From: Chitinophaga pinensis
GTDB lineage: Bacteria > Bacteroidota > Bacteroidia > Chitinophagales > Chitinophagaceae
Direction: 5' to 3'
NCBI GenBank assembly: GCA_945878115.1
Contig: CAMDVD010000008.1
Coordinates: 1 to 64,000 of the forward strand
DNA length: 64,000 nt
This document shows, one piece after another, positions 27,787 to 36,745 of this stretch. Positions within the stretch are counted from its first letter, which is position 1. The number at the start of each line of letters is the position of its first letter. The translations under genes and the position numbers were made by a program. The notes below the pieces were generated by a model. The model did no database searches and was not told the DNA's origin. It saw only the letters and a program-made list of their open reading frames with translations.

Positions 27787-30057
27787 ATGAGAGGATCCTT
27801 GAAGACATCGATATTAATCCTATTCTTTAATGTAATAGGCATTGGGGGCATTATTTCTTGTAAACCAATCTCGAAAGATTTTATTTTTTATAAAACTGCA
27901 GTAACCATACCTATTGTTGTATTGCCAAATAGCCCAAAAAATATTGAACGAAAAGCAGCACAATTATTTATAGAAAATTTCAAATTAATTACTGGCGAAA
28001 CGATTCAATCTATTTCTGAATCAGCGGCAGTTAAAAATGAAAAATCTACTTATTTATTTCTAGGAAATACAAAGGCATTTCAAAAAATAAATAAAAATGG
28101 AAATTTTGAAAGTGATGGATATGCGATGATACAAGAGGATAATGCCATTTATTTGAATGGATCAAATGGCATAGGCGTTATCAATGCAGTGGTTTATTTT
28201 TTAGAACATTATGGCGGTATAAAATATATTGATGTTGCGAATAAAACATTTTCGCAGATTCAACAAATTAGTATTCCGCAACAAACGCAATATTATTCTA
28301 CACCTGCTTTTACGTATAGAGAAGCATCTTACCCAGCCGCTTTAGATTACAATTATGCACTATGGAATGCATTACATATTAAGGAAGAGGTGTGGGGATG
28401 TTGGGGTCATAATTTGCATAAATTATTGAATGAACAAACCAAAAATTCACCTTCTATTTATGCAACCATAAATGGGAAAATAAATAAAGAGCAATATTGT
28501 TTTTCAAGCAATGAATTATATGAAGGTATTGCCACTGGCATTGAATTGAAATTGGCTAAAAATCCAGATGCAAATTATTTTTCTATTTCTGCAAATGACA
28601 ATGGACTAGTTTGTCAATGTCCCATTTGTACTGGTCAAAATAAAGGCAATCAATCGGCTTCCAATTCTGTTTGTTTATTGGTAAAAAAATTAGCTGAGCG
28701 TTTTCCAGATGCTATCATTTCAACACTTGCTTATCGAACAACATTGCAAGCACCAAGTAATATAGTACTACCTAAAAATACGGCGATACTTTTAAGTACT
28801 ATCGATTTTCCAAAGGGACAAGCATTAAAAAATAGTACCTCTAGTGCAGCGTTTAAAAAATTGGTGACAAACTGGAAACAAGTCAGCAGCAATTGTTTGG
28901 TATGGGATTATCCTGTTCAGTATACAAACTATTTTGATTTTTTTCCAACCATAGCTATCTTGCAACAAGACTTACAGTATTTTAAAGAAATAGGTATTAC
29001 GGGTGTATTTGAACAAGGAAGTGAAAATGATTATAGTACTTGGTGTGATTGGAAATCCTTCGCATCTGCTAAATTGTTGTGGGACCCGTATACGAATTTA
29101 GATTCATTGCGTTATAGTTTTTTTGAAAATGCGTATCCTGAACAAGTCGATTTTTTACATGATTTCTTGATGCAACTAGAAGCAAATTTAAAAAAGTCGA
29201 AAAAGAATGTAGATATTTATGGCACTATGTTCCAATCCTTAAATAGCTATTTAACTCAAGAGGAATTTGATTTATTTTATTATGAATTATGCGATAAATA
29301 TTTGACAGTAAGTGGAAAAGAAAAAAGTCGTTTAACCCAACTCCTCACTGCTTTAGTTTTTAATAAATTAGAAATGATACGATTGGGTGGATTAAGCGCG
29401 CAAGGATATGCAACAGCGGATGGCTTAGGCAATAGACATTTGAATACAGAAATCAATAAGTTACTTACCAGTTTACAGCAATATGCTGGTCAATCTAAAA
29501 TATATGTGTATGATGAAGATGGGGATTCCATCTCTCAATACGTTCGACAATGGAATGATTTTATCATCAACAAGGATGGTAAAAATTTATTGTATAATAA
29601 AACGATTACCATACAAGATACTTATGATAAGGATTACCATGGCGATGCTACACATGCTTTGAATGATGGTGCTATCGGCTTCTTAGATTACGCAACGAAT
29701 TGGTTATTATTTAATAATAAGGATATGGAAGTTGAAATACCAATTGCCAATATCGCCGCGTTTAAAAAACTATCCTTAAATTTTCTGTGTGATGTAAGGC
29801 ATACATTTTATTATCCTGAAAAGGTCAGTGTTTATGGGATAGGTAAAAATGGAGTGCCTACTTTATTGGCAGAAAAAACACCAACGCAAATAGAGACTTC
29901 TGAAAAATATAAATATACTTTTACATTTGATTGGGCGCAAAAACCAGCTTATGAAAAAATAAAAATAATTGCTATAAATAAACGAAATTTGTCCGAGCAA
30001 TTTTATCAACCAAATAAAAAAGCAACAATAGCTTGTGACGAAATTGTAATCCAATAA
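27787..30057 (+). CDS. DUF4838 glycoside hydrolase-like lipoprotein
   Basis: ATG 27787 is chosen over a TTG 12 nt upstream because it gives a lipoprotein signal ending GGIISC (Cys21). The ~756-residue product has an alpha-glucuronidase-like N-terminal domain (about 40-140: NIERKAAQLFIENFKLITG, YLFLGNT), a DUF4838 barrel (about 175-480) with CWGHNLHKLL, FSISANDNG, CQCPIC, WDYPVQYTNYFDFFP and GVFEQGS, and a C-terminal beta-sandwich (600-756) that looks like a carbohydrate-binding module. DUF4838 proteins are predicted carbohydrate-active enzymes with no settled activity. In this operon it may trim or modify the exported polymer, like PgaB's hydrolase domain. The DUF1573 gene follows after 3 nt. 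Confidence 0.85.
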   Translation: MRGSLKTSILILFFNVIGIGGIISCKPISKDFIFYKTAVTIPIVVLPNSPKNIERKAAQLFIENFKLITGETIQSISESAAVKNEKSTYLFLGNTKAFQKINKNGNFESDGYAMIQEDNAIYLNGSNGIGVINAVVYFLEHYGGIKYIDVANKTFSQIQQISIPQQTQYYSTPAFTYREASYPAALDYNYALWNALHIKEEVWGCWGHNLHKLLNEQTKNSPSIYATINGKINKEQYCFSSNELYEGIATGIELKLAKNPDANYFSISANDNGLVCQCPICTGQNKGNQSASNSVCLLVKKLAERFPDAIISTLAYRTTLQAPSNIVLPKNTAILLSTIDFPKGQALKNSTSSAAFKKLVTNWKQVSSNCLVWDYPVQYTNYFDFFPTIAILQQDLQYFKEIGITGVFEQGSENDYSTWCDWKSFASAKLLWDPYTNLDSLRYSFFENAYPEQVDFLHDFLMQLEANLKKSKKNVDIYGTMFQSLNSYLTQEEFDLFYYELCDKYLTVSGKEKSRLTQLLTALVFNKLEMIRLGGLSAQGYATADGLGNRHLNTEINKLLTSLQQYAGQSKIYVYDEDGDSISQYVRQWNDFIINKDGKNLLYNKTITIQDTYDKDYHGDATHALNDGAIGFLDYATNWLLFNNKDMEVEIPIANIAAFKKLSLNFLCDVRHTFYYPEKVSVYGIGKNGVPTLLAEKTPTQIETSEKYKYTFTFDWAQKPAYEKIKIIAINKRNLSEQFYQPNKKATIACDEIVIQ

Positions 30058-30060
30058 AAA

Positions 30061-30624
30061 ATGAAACGAAAACAAAATGTACCATTTTATGTAATTGCCA
30101 TACTAACTTGTAGTATTTATTTTGCTGCCTGTAGCATTGATAAAGGGAAAGCGAATTTGGCTAAAACTACCGTACATTTTAAGGATTCTATTCGACATTA
30201 TTTTGCCGTACCACAGGGTAAAGATTTGACTATCCCATTTACATTTTATAATACTGGTCAACATCCTTTGGCTGTTCTTGAAGTACAAACTTCTTGTGGT
30301 TGTACCAAAGCAGAATTTCCATCAAGGCTAATAGAATCAGAAGGTCAAGGCGATATCGTATTGCATTATAATAGTATCATGAATATTGGCTATACGCAGA
30401 TTTATGTTACTGTAATTATGAATACAGCGCCAGTATCTATTCATACATTAATCTTTGATGTGAATACCGTTCCTAATGCTTTGTATGTAAAAGATTATGA
30501 AGAACTATATGACGAGGAACAAGAATTGAAAAAGAAAACAGGTGTAGAAAATGCGGTTGATGGTGATGAAACGCAAGCGGAGAAAAACTATTATACCGAT
30601 TCATTAGCGTACGATACTTATTAA
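30061..30624 (+). CDS. DUF1573 domain lipoprotein
   Basis: The 187-residue protein has a lipobox (FAAC, Cys22) and a single DUF1573 Ig-like domain (about 38-140): FTFYNTGQHPLAVLEVQTSCGCTKAEFP is the family signature, with the Cys-Gly-Cys pair at about 80-82. A charged tail (150-187) follows. Such proteins are periplasmic or surface lipoproteins of Bacteroidota with no known activity. It starts 3 nt after the DUF4838 gene and so belongs to the exopolysaccharide-like operon, where it may be a structural helper. Confidence 0.85.
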   Translation: MKRKQNVPFYVIAILTCSIYFAACSIDKGKANLAKTTVHFKDSIRHYFAVPQGKDLTIPFTFYNTGQHPLAVLEVQTSCGCTKAEFPSRLIESEGQGDIVLHYNSIMNIGYTQIYVTVIMNTAPVSIHTLIFDVNTVPNALYVKDYEELYDEEQELKKKTGVENAVDGDETQAEKNYYTDSLAYDTY

Positions 30625-30663
30625 TTTTTTCTGAATTTAAAAAGAGAACAATCCAATTGATTT

Positions 30664-31230
30664 ATGGTGAAGAATGTAATTTTATTTGCTTCTGGAAATG
30701 GAAGTAATGTGGCCGCAATTTTATCGCATTGTAAGAATATTTCCGATATCCATTTTCCAGTAATAGTGACGAATAATCCGAAAGCGGGTGTGATACAATT
30801 GGCAAAGGAAAATGGAATAGATGTTTTATTGATAAACAAAGCTATTTTTGATTCCGCTGTTTTTTTAGATACTTTAGAACGTTATCAACCATCTCTATTG
30901 GTCTTGGCAGGTTTTTTATGGAGAGTACCAGCTTATTTAATAGAGGCATTTCCCAAACAAATCATCAATATACATCCTGCATTATTGCCCAAGTATGGTG
31001 GCAAAGGCATGTATGGACATCATGTACATGAAGCTGTGATTGCAAACGCCGAAAAGCAAAGTGGCATCACTATTCATATGGTGAATAAGGAGTATGATGA
31101 AGGAACTATTTTGTTACAAAAAAAAGTAGACATTACACCAACAGATACAGCCCAAACATTGGCAAGTAAAGTACTTGCATTAGAGCATGAGTGGTATGTA
31201 CAGGTGATACGGAATTTGTTGCAAGTCTAG
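30664..31230 (+). CDS. purN: Phosphoribosylglycinamide formyltransferase PurN
   Basis: PurN transfers formyl from 10-formyl-THF to GAR in purine synthesis. The 188 residues show FASGNGSN (8-15) for substrate binding, LAGFLWRVP near 80, the catalytic Asn-His in INIHPALLPKYGGKGMYG (about 99-116) and GITIHMVNKEYDEG with the catalytic Asp near 142. It follows DUF1573 with a 39-nt gap in the same direction, so it may be read through from the operon, though its function is unrelated. A 14-bp hairpin follows. Confidence 0.95.
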   Translation: MVKNVILFASGNGSNVAAILSHCKNISDIHFPVIVTNNPKAGVIQLAKENGIDVLLINKAIFDSAVFLDTLERYQPSLLVLAGFLWRVPAYLIEAFPKQIINIHPALLPKYGGKGMYGHHVHEAVIANAEKQSGITIHMVNKEYDEGTILLQKKVDITPTDTAQTLASKVLALEHEWYVQVIRNLLQV

Positions 31231-31303
31231 ATAAATCTAGACGAAATTCAAATGAATGCAACATGAATAGGAATGTGGCGCTTCAGCCCTTCCTATTCAT
31301 GTT
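31225..31303. terminator. Two hairpins between purN and the convergent NuoEF-like gene
   Basis: First, a 7-bp hairpin (31225-31231 with 31236-31242) includes the purN stop. Second, arms 31260-31273 and 31290-31303 pair perfectly over 14 bp around a 16-nt GC-rich loop. The second contains ATGAATAGGAATGTGGCG, similar to ATGAATAGCGAGGTGGCA in the repeat at 42329-42537. A two-way terminator is likely. Confidence 0.6.
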
Positions 31304-31309
31304 CAATTC

Positions 31310-32959
31310 CTATCGAATATATTCTTTCAATTCCTCCTCAAAATAATGCAATGCATTTTTGATAGGCAATGGCAGTCCGCCGCCTAATGCACAGAGAGAG
31401 CCTATTTCTAAAGTCTCTAATAAATCATTGAGTAAAACTCGATCTACTGTATAATCACTTGTTCTGGCTTTGTGCAACATTTCATAACCTCGTGTGCTAC
31501 CAAGGCGACAAGGAAAACATTTGCCACAACTTTCATGTGCAGTAAACTGAAACAGATGTTCCAGATATTGAATTAATGGAAAGTCGGCAGGTATACAAAC
31601 TATAGAAGCATGACCCAATAAAAATCCATTTTCGTGAAAGCTTTCAAAATCTATGGTCAGGTCTTTTATTTTTTCAAGAGGAACTAAACCACCTAATGGT
31701 CCGCCTATATGCATGGCTTTAATGGCAGTTTTAAAACCTAAACCTAATTCATCAATTACAGTTTGTAATGGTGTGCCCATCTCTACTTCGTAAATACCAG
31801 GTCGATTGAAAAAACCATCTAATGAAATGAGTTTAGTGCCTGTTGATTTACCACGTCCAATAGCTGCAAATTTCTCACCACCTTCTTGAATGATAGATGG
31901 GATACAAGCCAAGGTTTCAACATTACTTACAATAGTTGGTTTGTTGAAAAGCCCTTGCTGTGCTGGATACGGAGGACGTACACGTACCTCAGGTCTTTGT
32001 CCTTCAATGGATGAAAGTAAAGCAGTTTCTTCACCACATATATAAGCACCTTGCGCATGAATAATTTTAAAATCAAAGGAGAAATCGGAACCGAAAATAT
32101 GTTCACCCAATAAGTTTTGGTCTCTTAATTTTTGTATTTCTGTAATACAATGAGTAATGCTTTCTGGATATTCCGCTCTAATATATAGTACACCAGAAGA
32201 GGCTCCAACAATATATCCGGCTATCATCATGCCTAACAAAACTCGATGCACTTGATGTTCTAAAAGATAGCGATCGCTGTATGCGCCTGGATCTCCTTCA
32301 TCGGCATTGCACACAATAAATTTAATATCGCTTTCTGTATTTTTACAGCTTTCTAATTTGAATGCAGTTGGAAATCCAGCACCTCCTCTACCCCGTAATC
32401 CAGAGGTTTTGAGAGCAGCCAATAATTCTTCTTTTGGTTGAAATAAAATAGTTTGTAAAAGCGAATAATACGTTTCCATATTTGTACTTGGTGCAGTAAG
32501 AATAGGTAAACCTTTACTACCAATAAAATAGGAATCTAGAATTTTTGTTTTTTCGTTTTTGATTTGTGCAATGTTATCTATCGCATGGCCAGAATAATTG
32601 GAACCATCATAAAAGAAAGAACTGTTTTCGTGGCAACGACCTAAGCAACACATTTCTCCAATTTCTGTTCCATCAAAATGATTAGCTAATTTTTCTTTTA
32701 AGGCCGATTGTGTTCCTGCACTTAAGCAAGAACTTCCATTGCAGATATATACTTTTTTCCCTTTGTTTTCTTCTCTTGTAAAATCATAGAATGTAGCACT
32801 ACCAAACACATTCGCATTGCCAATTAAAAATTCTTTTGCTAATTGTTCTGATTGTTCAATGGAAACAGATCCTGTGTCCTGCGCAGCTTCGCCAAGTTTT
32901 TCAAATAAATTATTTTCTAATCCTTTGCGCCCAGAAAGTTCGCTGATATTGAACGACAT
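31310..32959 (-). CDS. Fused NuoE/NuoF-type NADH-binding flavoprotein
   Basis: The 549-residue protein joins a thioredoxin-like 2Fe-2S domain (1-130; Cys73, Cys78, Cys105, Cys109) to a NuoF-like domain: GLRGRGGAGFPTAFKLE for FMN (about 187-203), CNADEGDPGAYSDR for NADH, GEETALLSSIEG, and ESCGKCFPCR for the 4Fe-4S cluster with the last Cys in LCALGGG. This is the architecture of the diaphorase subunit of NAD-dependent formate dehydrogenases and bidirectional hydrogenases rather than of complex I. No catalytic partner subunit lies in the window; both neighbours are unrelated. It may act with a partner encoded elsewhere. The N-terminal helical part of NuoE is shortened. Confidence 0.88.
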   Translation of the reverse strand: MSFNISELSGRKGLENNLFEKLGEAAQDTGSVSIEQSEQLAKEFLIGNANVFGSATFYDFTREENKGKKVYICNGSSCLSAGTQSALKEKLANHFDGTEIGEMCCLGRCHENSSFFYDGSNYSGHAIDNIAQIKNEKTKILDSYFIGSKGLPILTAPSTNMETYYSLLQTILFQPKEELLAALKTSGLRGRGGAGFPTAFKLESCKNTESDIKFIVCNADEGDPGAYSDRYLLEHQVHRVLLGMMIAGYIVGASSGVLYIRAEYPESITHCITEIQKLRDQNLLGEHIFGSDFSFDFKIIHAQGAYICGEETALLSSIEGQRPEVRVRPPYPAQQGLFNKPTIVSNVETLACIPSIIQEGGEKFAAIGRGKSTGTKLISLDGFFNRPGIYEVEMGTPLQTVIDELGLGFKTAIKAMHIGGPLGGLVPLEKIKDLTIDFESFHENGFLLGHASIVCIPADFPLIQYLEHLFQFTAHESCGKCFPCRLGSTRGYEMLHKARTSDYTVDRVLLNDLLETLEIGSLCALGGGLPLPIKNALHYFEEELKEYIR

Positions 32960-33042
32960 AAATTTCTTTTAAGTAAACGAAGATAAAAATAAAAGGCTAA
33001 ACTAAAAATGTGGTGAAAGGAATAAGCTGCAGATGCTTTGTA

Positions 33043-33122
33043 TTGCGGCAACGATAGAAGTGGAAATCCTTTTTGCTTGCTCTGAAGCAAAAAGATTGGA
33101 ACGAATAGCGTGTGTGCCGCCC
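33043..33122 (+). repeat. Intergenic repeat element, copy 1
   Basis: This element starts TTGCGGCAACGATAGAAGTGG and ends GCCGCCC. It has a perfect 10-bp hairpin (33069-33078 with 33085-33094, loop GCTCTG). It shares the start, end and hairpin-with-GCTYTG-loop plan with 39405-39500 in the opposite orientation. Elements of this kind (GCGGCAAAGAT...AGTGGAAA...AAAAGATTGGAACG...) recur between genes in Bacteroidota. It may be an untranslated small RNA or a REP-like element. Confidence 0.7.
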
Positions 33123-33173
33123 AAATAATTCGAACAATAAAATTGATTTCATAGTAACATATCCATAACCCAT

Positions 33174-33689
33174 TTATTCTTTAAACCATGAACTGTACAT
33201 CACATAATTATTTGCGATGCGACCAATTTCGTTGTGGATTAATTCTTGTGAAATGTCCTTCTCTTTTTTAGCAGGAACGCCAGCATAAATGCTGTTGGGT
33301 TCGCATTTTGTATTTTCTAAAACCACCGCACCAGCAGCTATAATGGTATGACTAGCGATATGCACATTATCCATTACAATAGCCCCCATACCAATTAACA
33401 CATTGTCTTCAATAGTGCATCCATGTACCAATGCATGATGACCGATAGACACATTGTCGCCGATGTTTGTTTTTGTTTTTTCGTAGGTGCAATGTATACA
33501 GGCGCCATCTTGGATATTTACTTTATTGCCAATACGAATACTATTCACGTCGCCACGAATAACTGCATTGAACCATACACTGCACTCATTGCCCATGACT
33601 ACATCGCCTACTATTGTGGCGTTTGGCGCGATAAAGCAATTGTCGGGAATGGTAGGCAGTACACCTTTTACAGGCAAGATTAGTGGCAT
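33174..33689 (-). CDS. Gamma-class carbonic anhydrase family protein
   Basis: The start at 33689 (MPLILPVKG) is preferred; a longer in-frame reading to 33773 would add 28 basic residues not found in the family and overlap the divergent gene. The 171-residue product is a left-handed beta-helix of hexapeptide repeats: NATIVGDVVMG, VWFNAVIRGD (about 43-52), and zinc-type His residues in ACIHCTY and SIGHHALVHGC. The family (YrdA/PaaY/CaiE-like) includes gamma carbonic anhydrases, but many members have no shown activity. It diverges from the aminotransferase gene at 33772. Confidence 0.88.
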   Translation of the reverse strand: MPLILPVKGVLPTIPDNCFIAPNATIVGDVVMGNECSVWFNAVIRGDVNSIRIGNKVNIQDGACIHCTYEKTKTNIGDNVSIGHHALVHGCTIEDNVLIGMGAIVMDNVHIASHTIIAAGAVVLENTKCEPNSIYAGVPAKKEKDISQELIHNEIGRIANNYVMYSSWFKE

Positions 33690-33771
33690 ATTTCTTATAT
33701 TGTAAAAACAAAGAAAAGAACTTTTACCCACTAATTCGTATTTCCATTTACTTTTCTGTTTCTTTGTAATC

Positions 33772-34962
33772 ATGACGTCGCGGCAACTTTTTTTACAACA
33801 TGTAGCACAAACATCGGATGCTCCACTTTGCTTTGAAATTGAAAAAGCGGAGGGTTGTTATTTATATGATGTGCATGGTAAAAAGAATATTGATTTAATC
33901 GGTGGTATTAGTGTGGCGAATACTGGTCATGGAAACTTGGCAATTAAAAAAGCGATACATGATCAAGTAGAAAAATATCTACATGTCATGGTGTATGGTG
34001 AAGTGATTCAAAGTCCACAAGTGAAGTATGCCAAGGCTTTGGCAGACGTATTACCAACTTCATTAAACAGTATTTATTTTACCAATAGTGGAACGGAAGC
34101 AACGGAAGGTGCAATGAAATTGGCGAAAAGATTTACGGGAAGAAGTAAAATGATTTCGTTCAAAAACTCTTATCATGGCAGTACGCAAGGTGCATTAAGT
34201 GTAATGGGTAGCGAGTATTGGCAACAAGCATTCAGACCCTTACTACCAGATATTTATCAGTTCAATTACAATGATACATCTGTTTTGGAATGTATAGATG
34301 ATACTACAGCTTGCGTCATCATGGAGCCACTCCAAAGCGAAGCGGGCGTTTTAGAAGTAGATAAAAATTGGATACATGCCATAAGAGAAAAGTGCACAGC
34401 TCATGGGGCTTTATTGATTTTGGATGAAATACAAACAGGCTTTGGAAGAACTGGAAATTTATTTTTATTAGAAGAGTTAGGTATTATTCCTGACATATTA
34501 TTATTGGGAAAAGCATTAGGTGGTGGCATGCCTTTGGGCGCATTTATTGCGGATAAAAAAATTATGGACACCTTATCGTTTAATCCTGTATTGGGTCATA
34601 TCACCACATTTGGTGGACATCCTGTGAGTTGCGCTGCTGGACTTGCTGCCTTAGAATTTGTGTTGCAAAGTGATACTATTTCGAGTGTATATGAGAAAGA
34701 AAAATTGTTTGTAGAATTGCTAGTTCACTCGGCTATACAAAAGGTTTCGAGTTGCGGATTATTGATGGCATTACATTTTGATAGCTTTGAAACCAATAAA
34801 AAAATAATAGATACTTGCATAGCAAATGGTGTGTTCACTGATTGGTTTTTGTTTGCTGCACATGCTTTACGAATTGCGCCACCACTCACTATTTCAGAAC
34901 AAGAAATTAGAGAAGCTTGTGCTATTATTCTACAAAGTATAGAGCAAGTGGTACATGCATAA
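33772..34962 (+). CDS. Class III PLP-dependent aminotransferase (acetylornithine/ornithine-like)
   Basis: The 396 residues match the class III fold. FTNSGTEATEGAMKLAKR (103-120) binds the cofactor phosphate, SYHGSTQGALS follows, ILDEIQTGFGRTG (216-228) carries the Asp for the pyridine N, and Lys247 in LLLGKALGGG is the Schiff-base lysine. Acetylornithine, ornithine and 4-aminobutyrate aminotransferases share these motifs; the substrate cannot be set from sequence, and no arginine-pathway genes are nearby. Its end overlaps the membrane transferase start by 8 nt, so the two are translationally coupled. Confidence 0.9.
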   Translation: MTSRQLFLQHVAQTSDAPLCFEIEKAEGCYLYDVHGKKNIDLIGGISVANTGHGNLAIKKAIHDQVEKYLHVMVYGEVIQSPQVKYAKALADVLPTSLNSIYFTNSGTEATEGAMKLAKRFTGRSKMISFKNSYHGSTQGALSVMGSEYWQQAFRPLLPDIYQFNYNDTSVLECIDDTTACVIMEPLQSEAGVLEVDKNWIHAIREKCTAHGALLILDEIQTGFGRTGNLFLLEELGIIPDILLLGKALGGGMPLGAFIADKKIMDTLSFNPVLGHITTFGGHPVSCAAGLAALEFVLQSDTISSVYEKEKLFVELLVHSAIQKVSSCGLLMALHFDSFETNKKIIDTCIANGVFTDWFLFAAHALRIAPPLTISEQEIREACAIILQSIEQVVHA

Positions 34963-36670
34963 TCAATCTATTGCACGATTTTTATTTGCTTCACTTGTAG
35001 CTTTATTTTTCGTTGGAAGTTTTGGTTTTCTACTATTTCAATTTTGGCAGTACGACACCTTAGTGCAAACTATTTTGGACGGTTTACATCGGCAAGATTT
35101 GTATACTATTTTAACGACAAAATTTTTTACACCGACAAAATATGAGCAAGTAAAAATGTTGGCAAGCATAGGTTCTGGATTGTCATTCTTGATGATGTTG
35201 GGCCTATGGTATAAAAGAGAAAAGGCTATACATGCATTGACCTGCTTTGTTCAGGATATGGCGAAAGCTTGGCAAGGATTTAAAAAGACTTTTCAATTTC
35301 AAACAAAAACGAATCGTAAGCTTTTTTATATACTGTTGTTCTTCATTTTTGCTCGAAGCATATATTATGCAACTGCCTATTTTATTCAATTTGACGAAGC
35401 ATGGAATTACAATATTTTTTTGCATCAACATCTATTTTATTCAGTCGTTGCTTACAATAATTATCCTTTGCATAATTTGGTGACATGGTTTTTTGTACAT
35501 GGATTTCCAAATAGTTTATTGGCAATGCGTATGCCTTCTATTTTGATAGGGATATGCAATTGTGTATTGGTTTTTTGTATCGTCAAAAAGTTATTGGTAA
35601 ATGAAATAAGCGCCTTGTTTGCCATGATCATTTTTGCATGTTTGCCTGTTTCTGTTTTCTATATGTTGTATGCAAGAGGTGTTTTATTTGAAGTTTTTTT
35701 TGCACTCCTTGTTATTTATTTTATCATTCAATTTGTAGAAAAAGGCTTCAGTCTAAAGTTTATTTTTTATTTGGCATTACTCAATGCATTGGGCACCTAT
35801 AGTATGTTGTCGCATCCTTATTTTATTTTGATGAGTGGCATTGGTATTTTTTTTATTTTATTATTCCAAAAAAAAGGAAGACAATTAAAATACAGTGTGT
35901 TTTATGTATTGTTGTCAATAGCTTGTAGCGCCTTATTGTTGCTTCCAATGTATTTAGGTACTGGATTTTCATTGGGCTTGGAAGCTGCCATGAGTCACAG
36001 TAGATTTTTATCCTTGCATCATGTTCTTCCTTTTCACTGTTACTCCGATTTTATAACTGGCAGTCCATATACATTTTATGCTTTGTTCTTTGTGAATATT
36101 TGTTTTGTATGGTATGGCAAAACAAATGCAGAACGTATCTTTTATATAGCTTGTTTGAATCTCTTTTTGTTAAGCAGCGTATTTATCATTCCATTATTTA
36201 CACATACTTACGCAGTCGAAAGGGCATATAGCTTTTTGGTCATAGTGCCTGTCATGAGTATTGGTATGTTATTTCATATTTTATCTTTACAATGGAAGTA
36301 TGTCCTTGGATTGAGCAGTGTAGTAGTACTCAGTATTTTATCGCATACGCATGATTATTTGAATTGGAGTAAGCAATTGGATAAGGAAGTTCGTCAATTA
36401 TCGGAGTTATATATCGCACATCAAATTACGGAAGTGTATAATACGCATACTAATTATTATTATTTTGTACCTGGCATTGAATATTATTTAAATGTACAAC
36501 ATCAATCTATGTTGTATACAACTTCTTTACAAAGTAGTAAACGCTATAAGGCAAATGGTGCAAGCAAACCCTGTATAGTCGCCGATTCTACGTTTACAGA
36601 TACAAATTATTTTCTTTTATATCGATTAAAAAAGATGGAGGTTTTTATTCAAAAGAAAACGAGTCATTGA
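34955..36670 (+). CDS. GT39-like polytopic membrane glycosyltransferase
   Basis: This 571-residue integral membrane protein has about 12 hydrophobic segments and a soluble C-terminal tail. The first large periplasmic loop has FDEAWNYNIF (about 144-153), where the acidic pair matches the catalytic Asp of dolichyl-phosphate mannosyltransferase/ArnT-like (GT-C) enzymes, and NNYPLHNLVT follows. Such enzymes move a sugar from a lipid carrier to proteins or lipids on the outside of the inner membrane. The acceptor is unknown. It overlaps the aminotransferase gene by 8 nt. Confidence 0.82.
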   Translation: MHNQSIARFLFASLVALFFVGSFGFLLFQFWQYDTLVQTILDGLHRQDLYTILTTKFFTPTKYEQVKMLASIGSGLSFLMMLGLWYKREKAIHALTCFVQDMAKAWQGFKKTFQFQTKTNRKLFYILLFFIFARSIYYATAYFIQFDEAWNYNIFLHQHLFYSVVAYNNYPLHNLVTWFFVHGFPNSLLAMRMPSILIGICNCVLVFCIVKKLLVNEISALFAMIIFACLPVSVFYMLYARGVLFEVFFALLVIYFIIQFVEKGFSLKFIFYLALLNALGTYSMLSHPYFILMSGIGIFFILLFQKKGRQLKYSVFYVLLSIACSALLLLPMYLGTGFSLGLEAAMSHSRFLSLHHVLPFHCYSDFITGSPYTFYALFFVNICFVWYGKTNAERIFYIACLNLFLLSSVFIIPLFTHTYAVERAYSFLVIVPVMSIGMLFHILSLQWKYVLGLSSVVVLSILSHTHDYLNWSKQLDKEVRQLSELYIAHQITEVYNTHTNYYYFVPGIEYYLNVQHQSMLYTTSLQSSKRYKANGASKPCIVADSTFTDTNYFLLYRLKKMEVFIQKKTSH

Positions 36671-36731
36671 AAAAAAGTGTAGTGGAAAAACTGCAAGTAT
36701 TAAAGCAGGTCGGAATTTTGCTGATAAAAAT

Positions 36732-36739
36732 TATATTTG
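36732..36739 (+). promoter_or_regulatory. -7 box TATATTTG of asnS
   Basis: This is a perfect TAnnTTTG match ending 6 nt before ATG 36746. It would give an almost leaderless asnS mRNA independent of the upstream genes. Confidence 0.55.
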
Positions 36740-36745
36740 CACCCT

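Noticed and set aside
33690-33773. Longer N-terminus for the gamma carbonic anhydrase
   Set aside because: It overlaps the divergent aminotransferase start and adds basic residues alien to the family.
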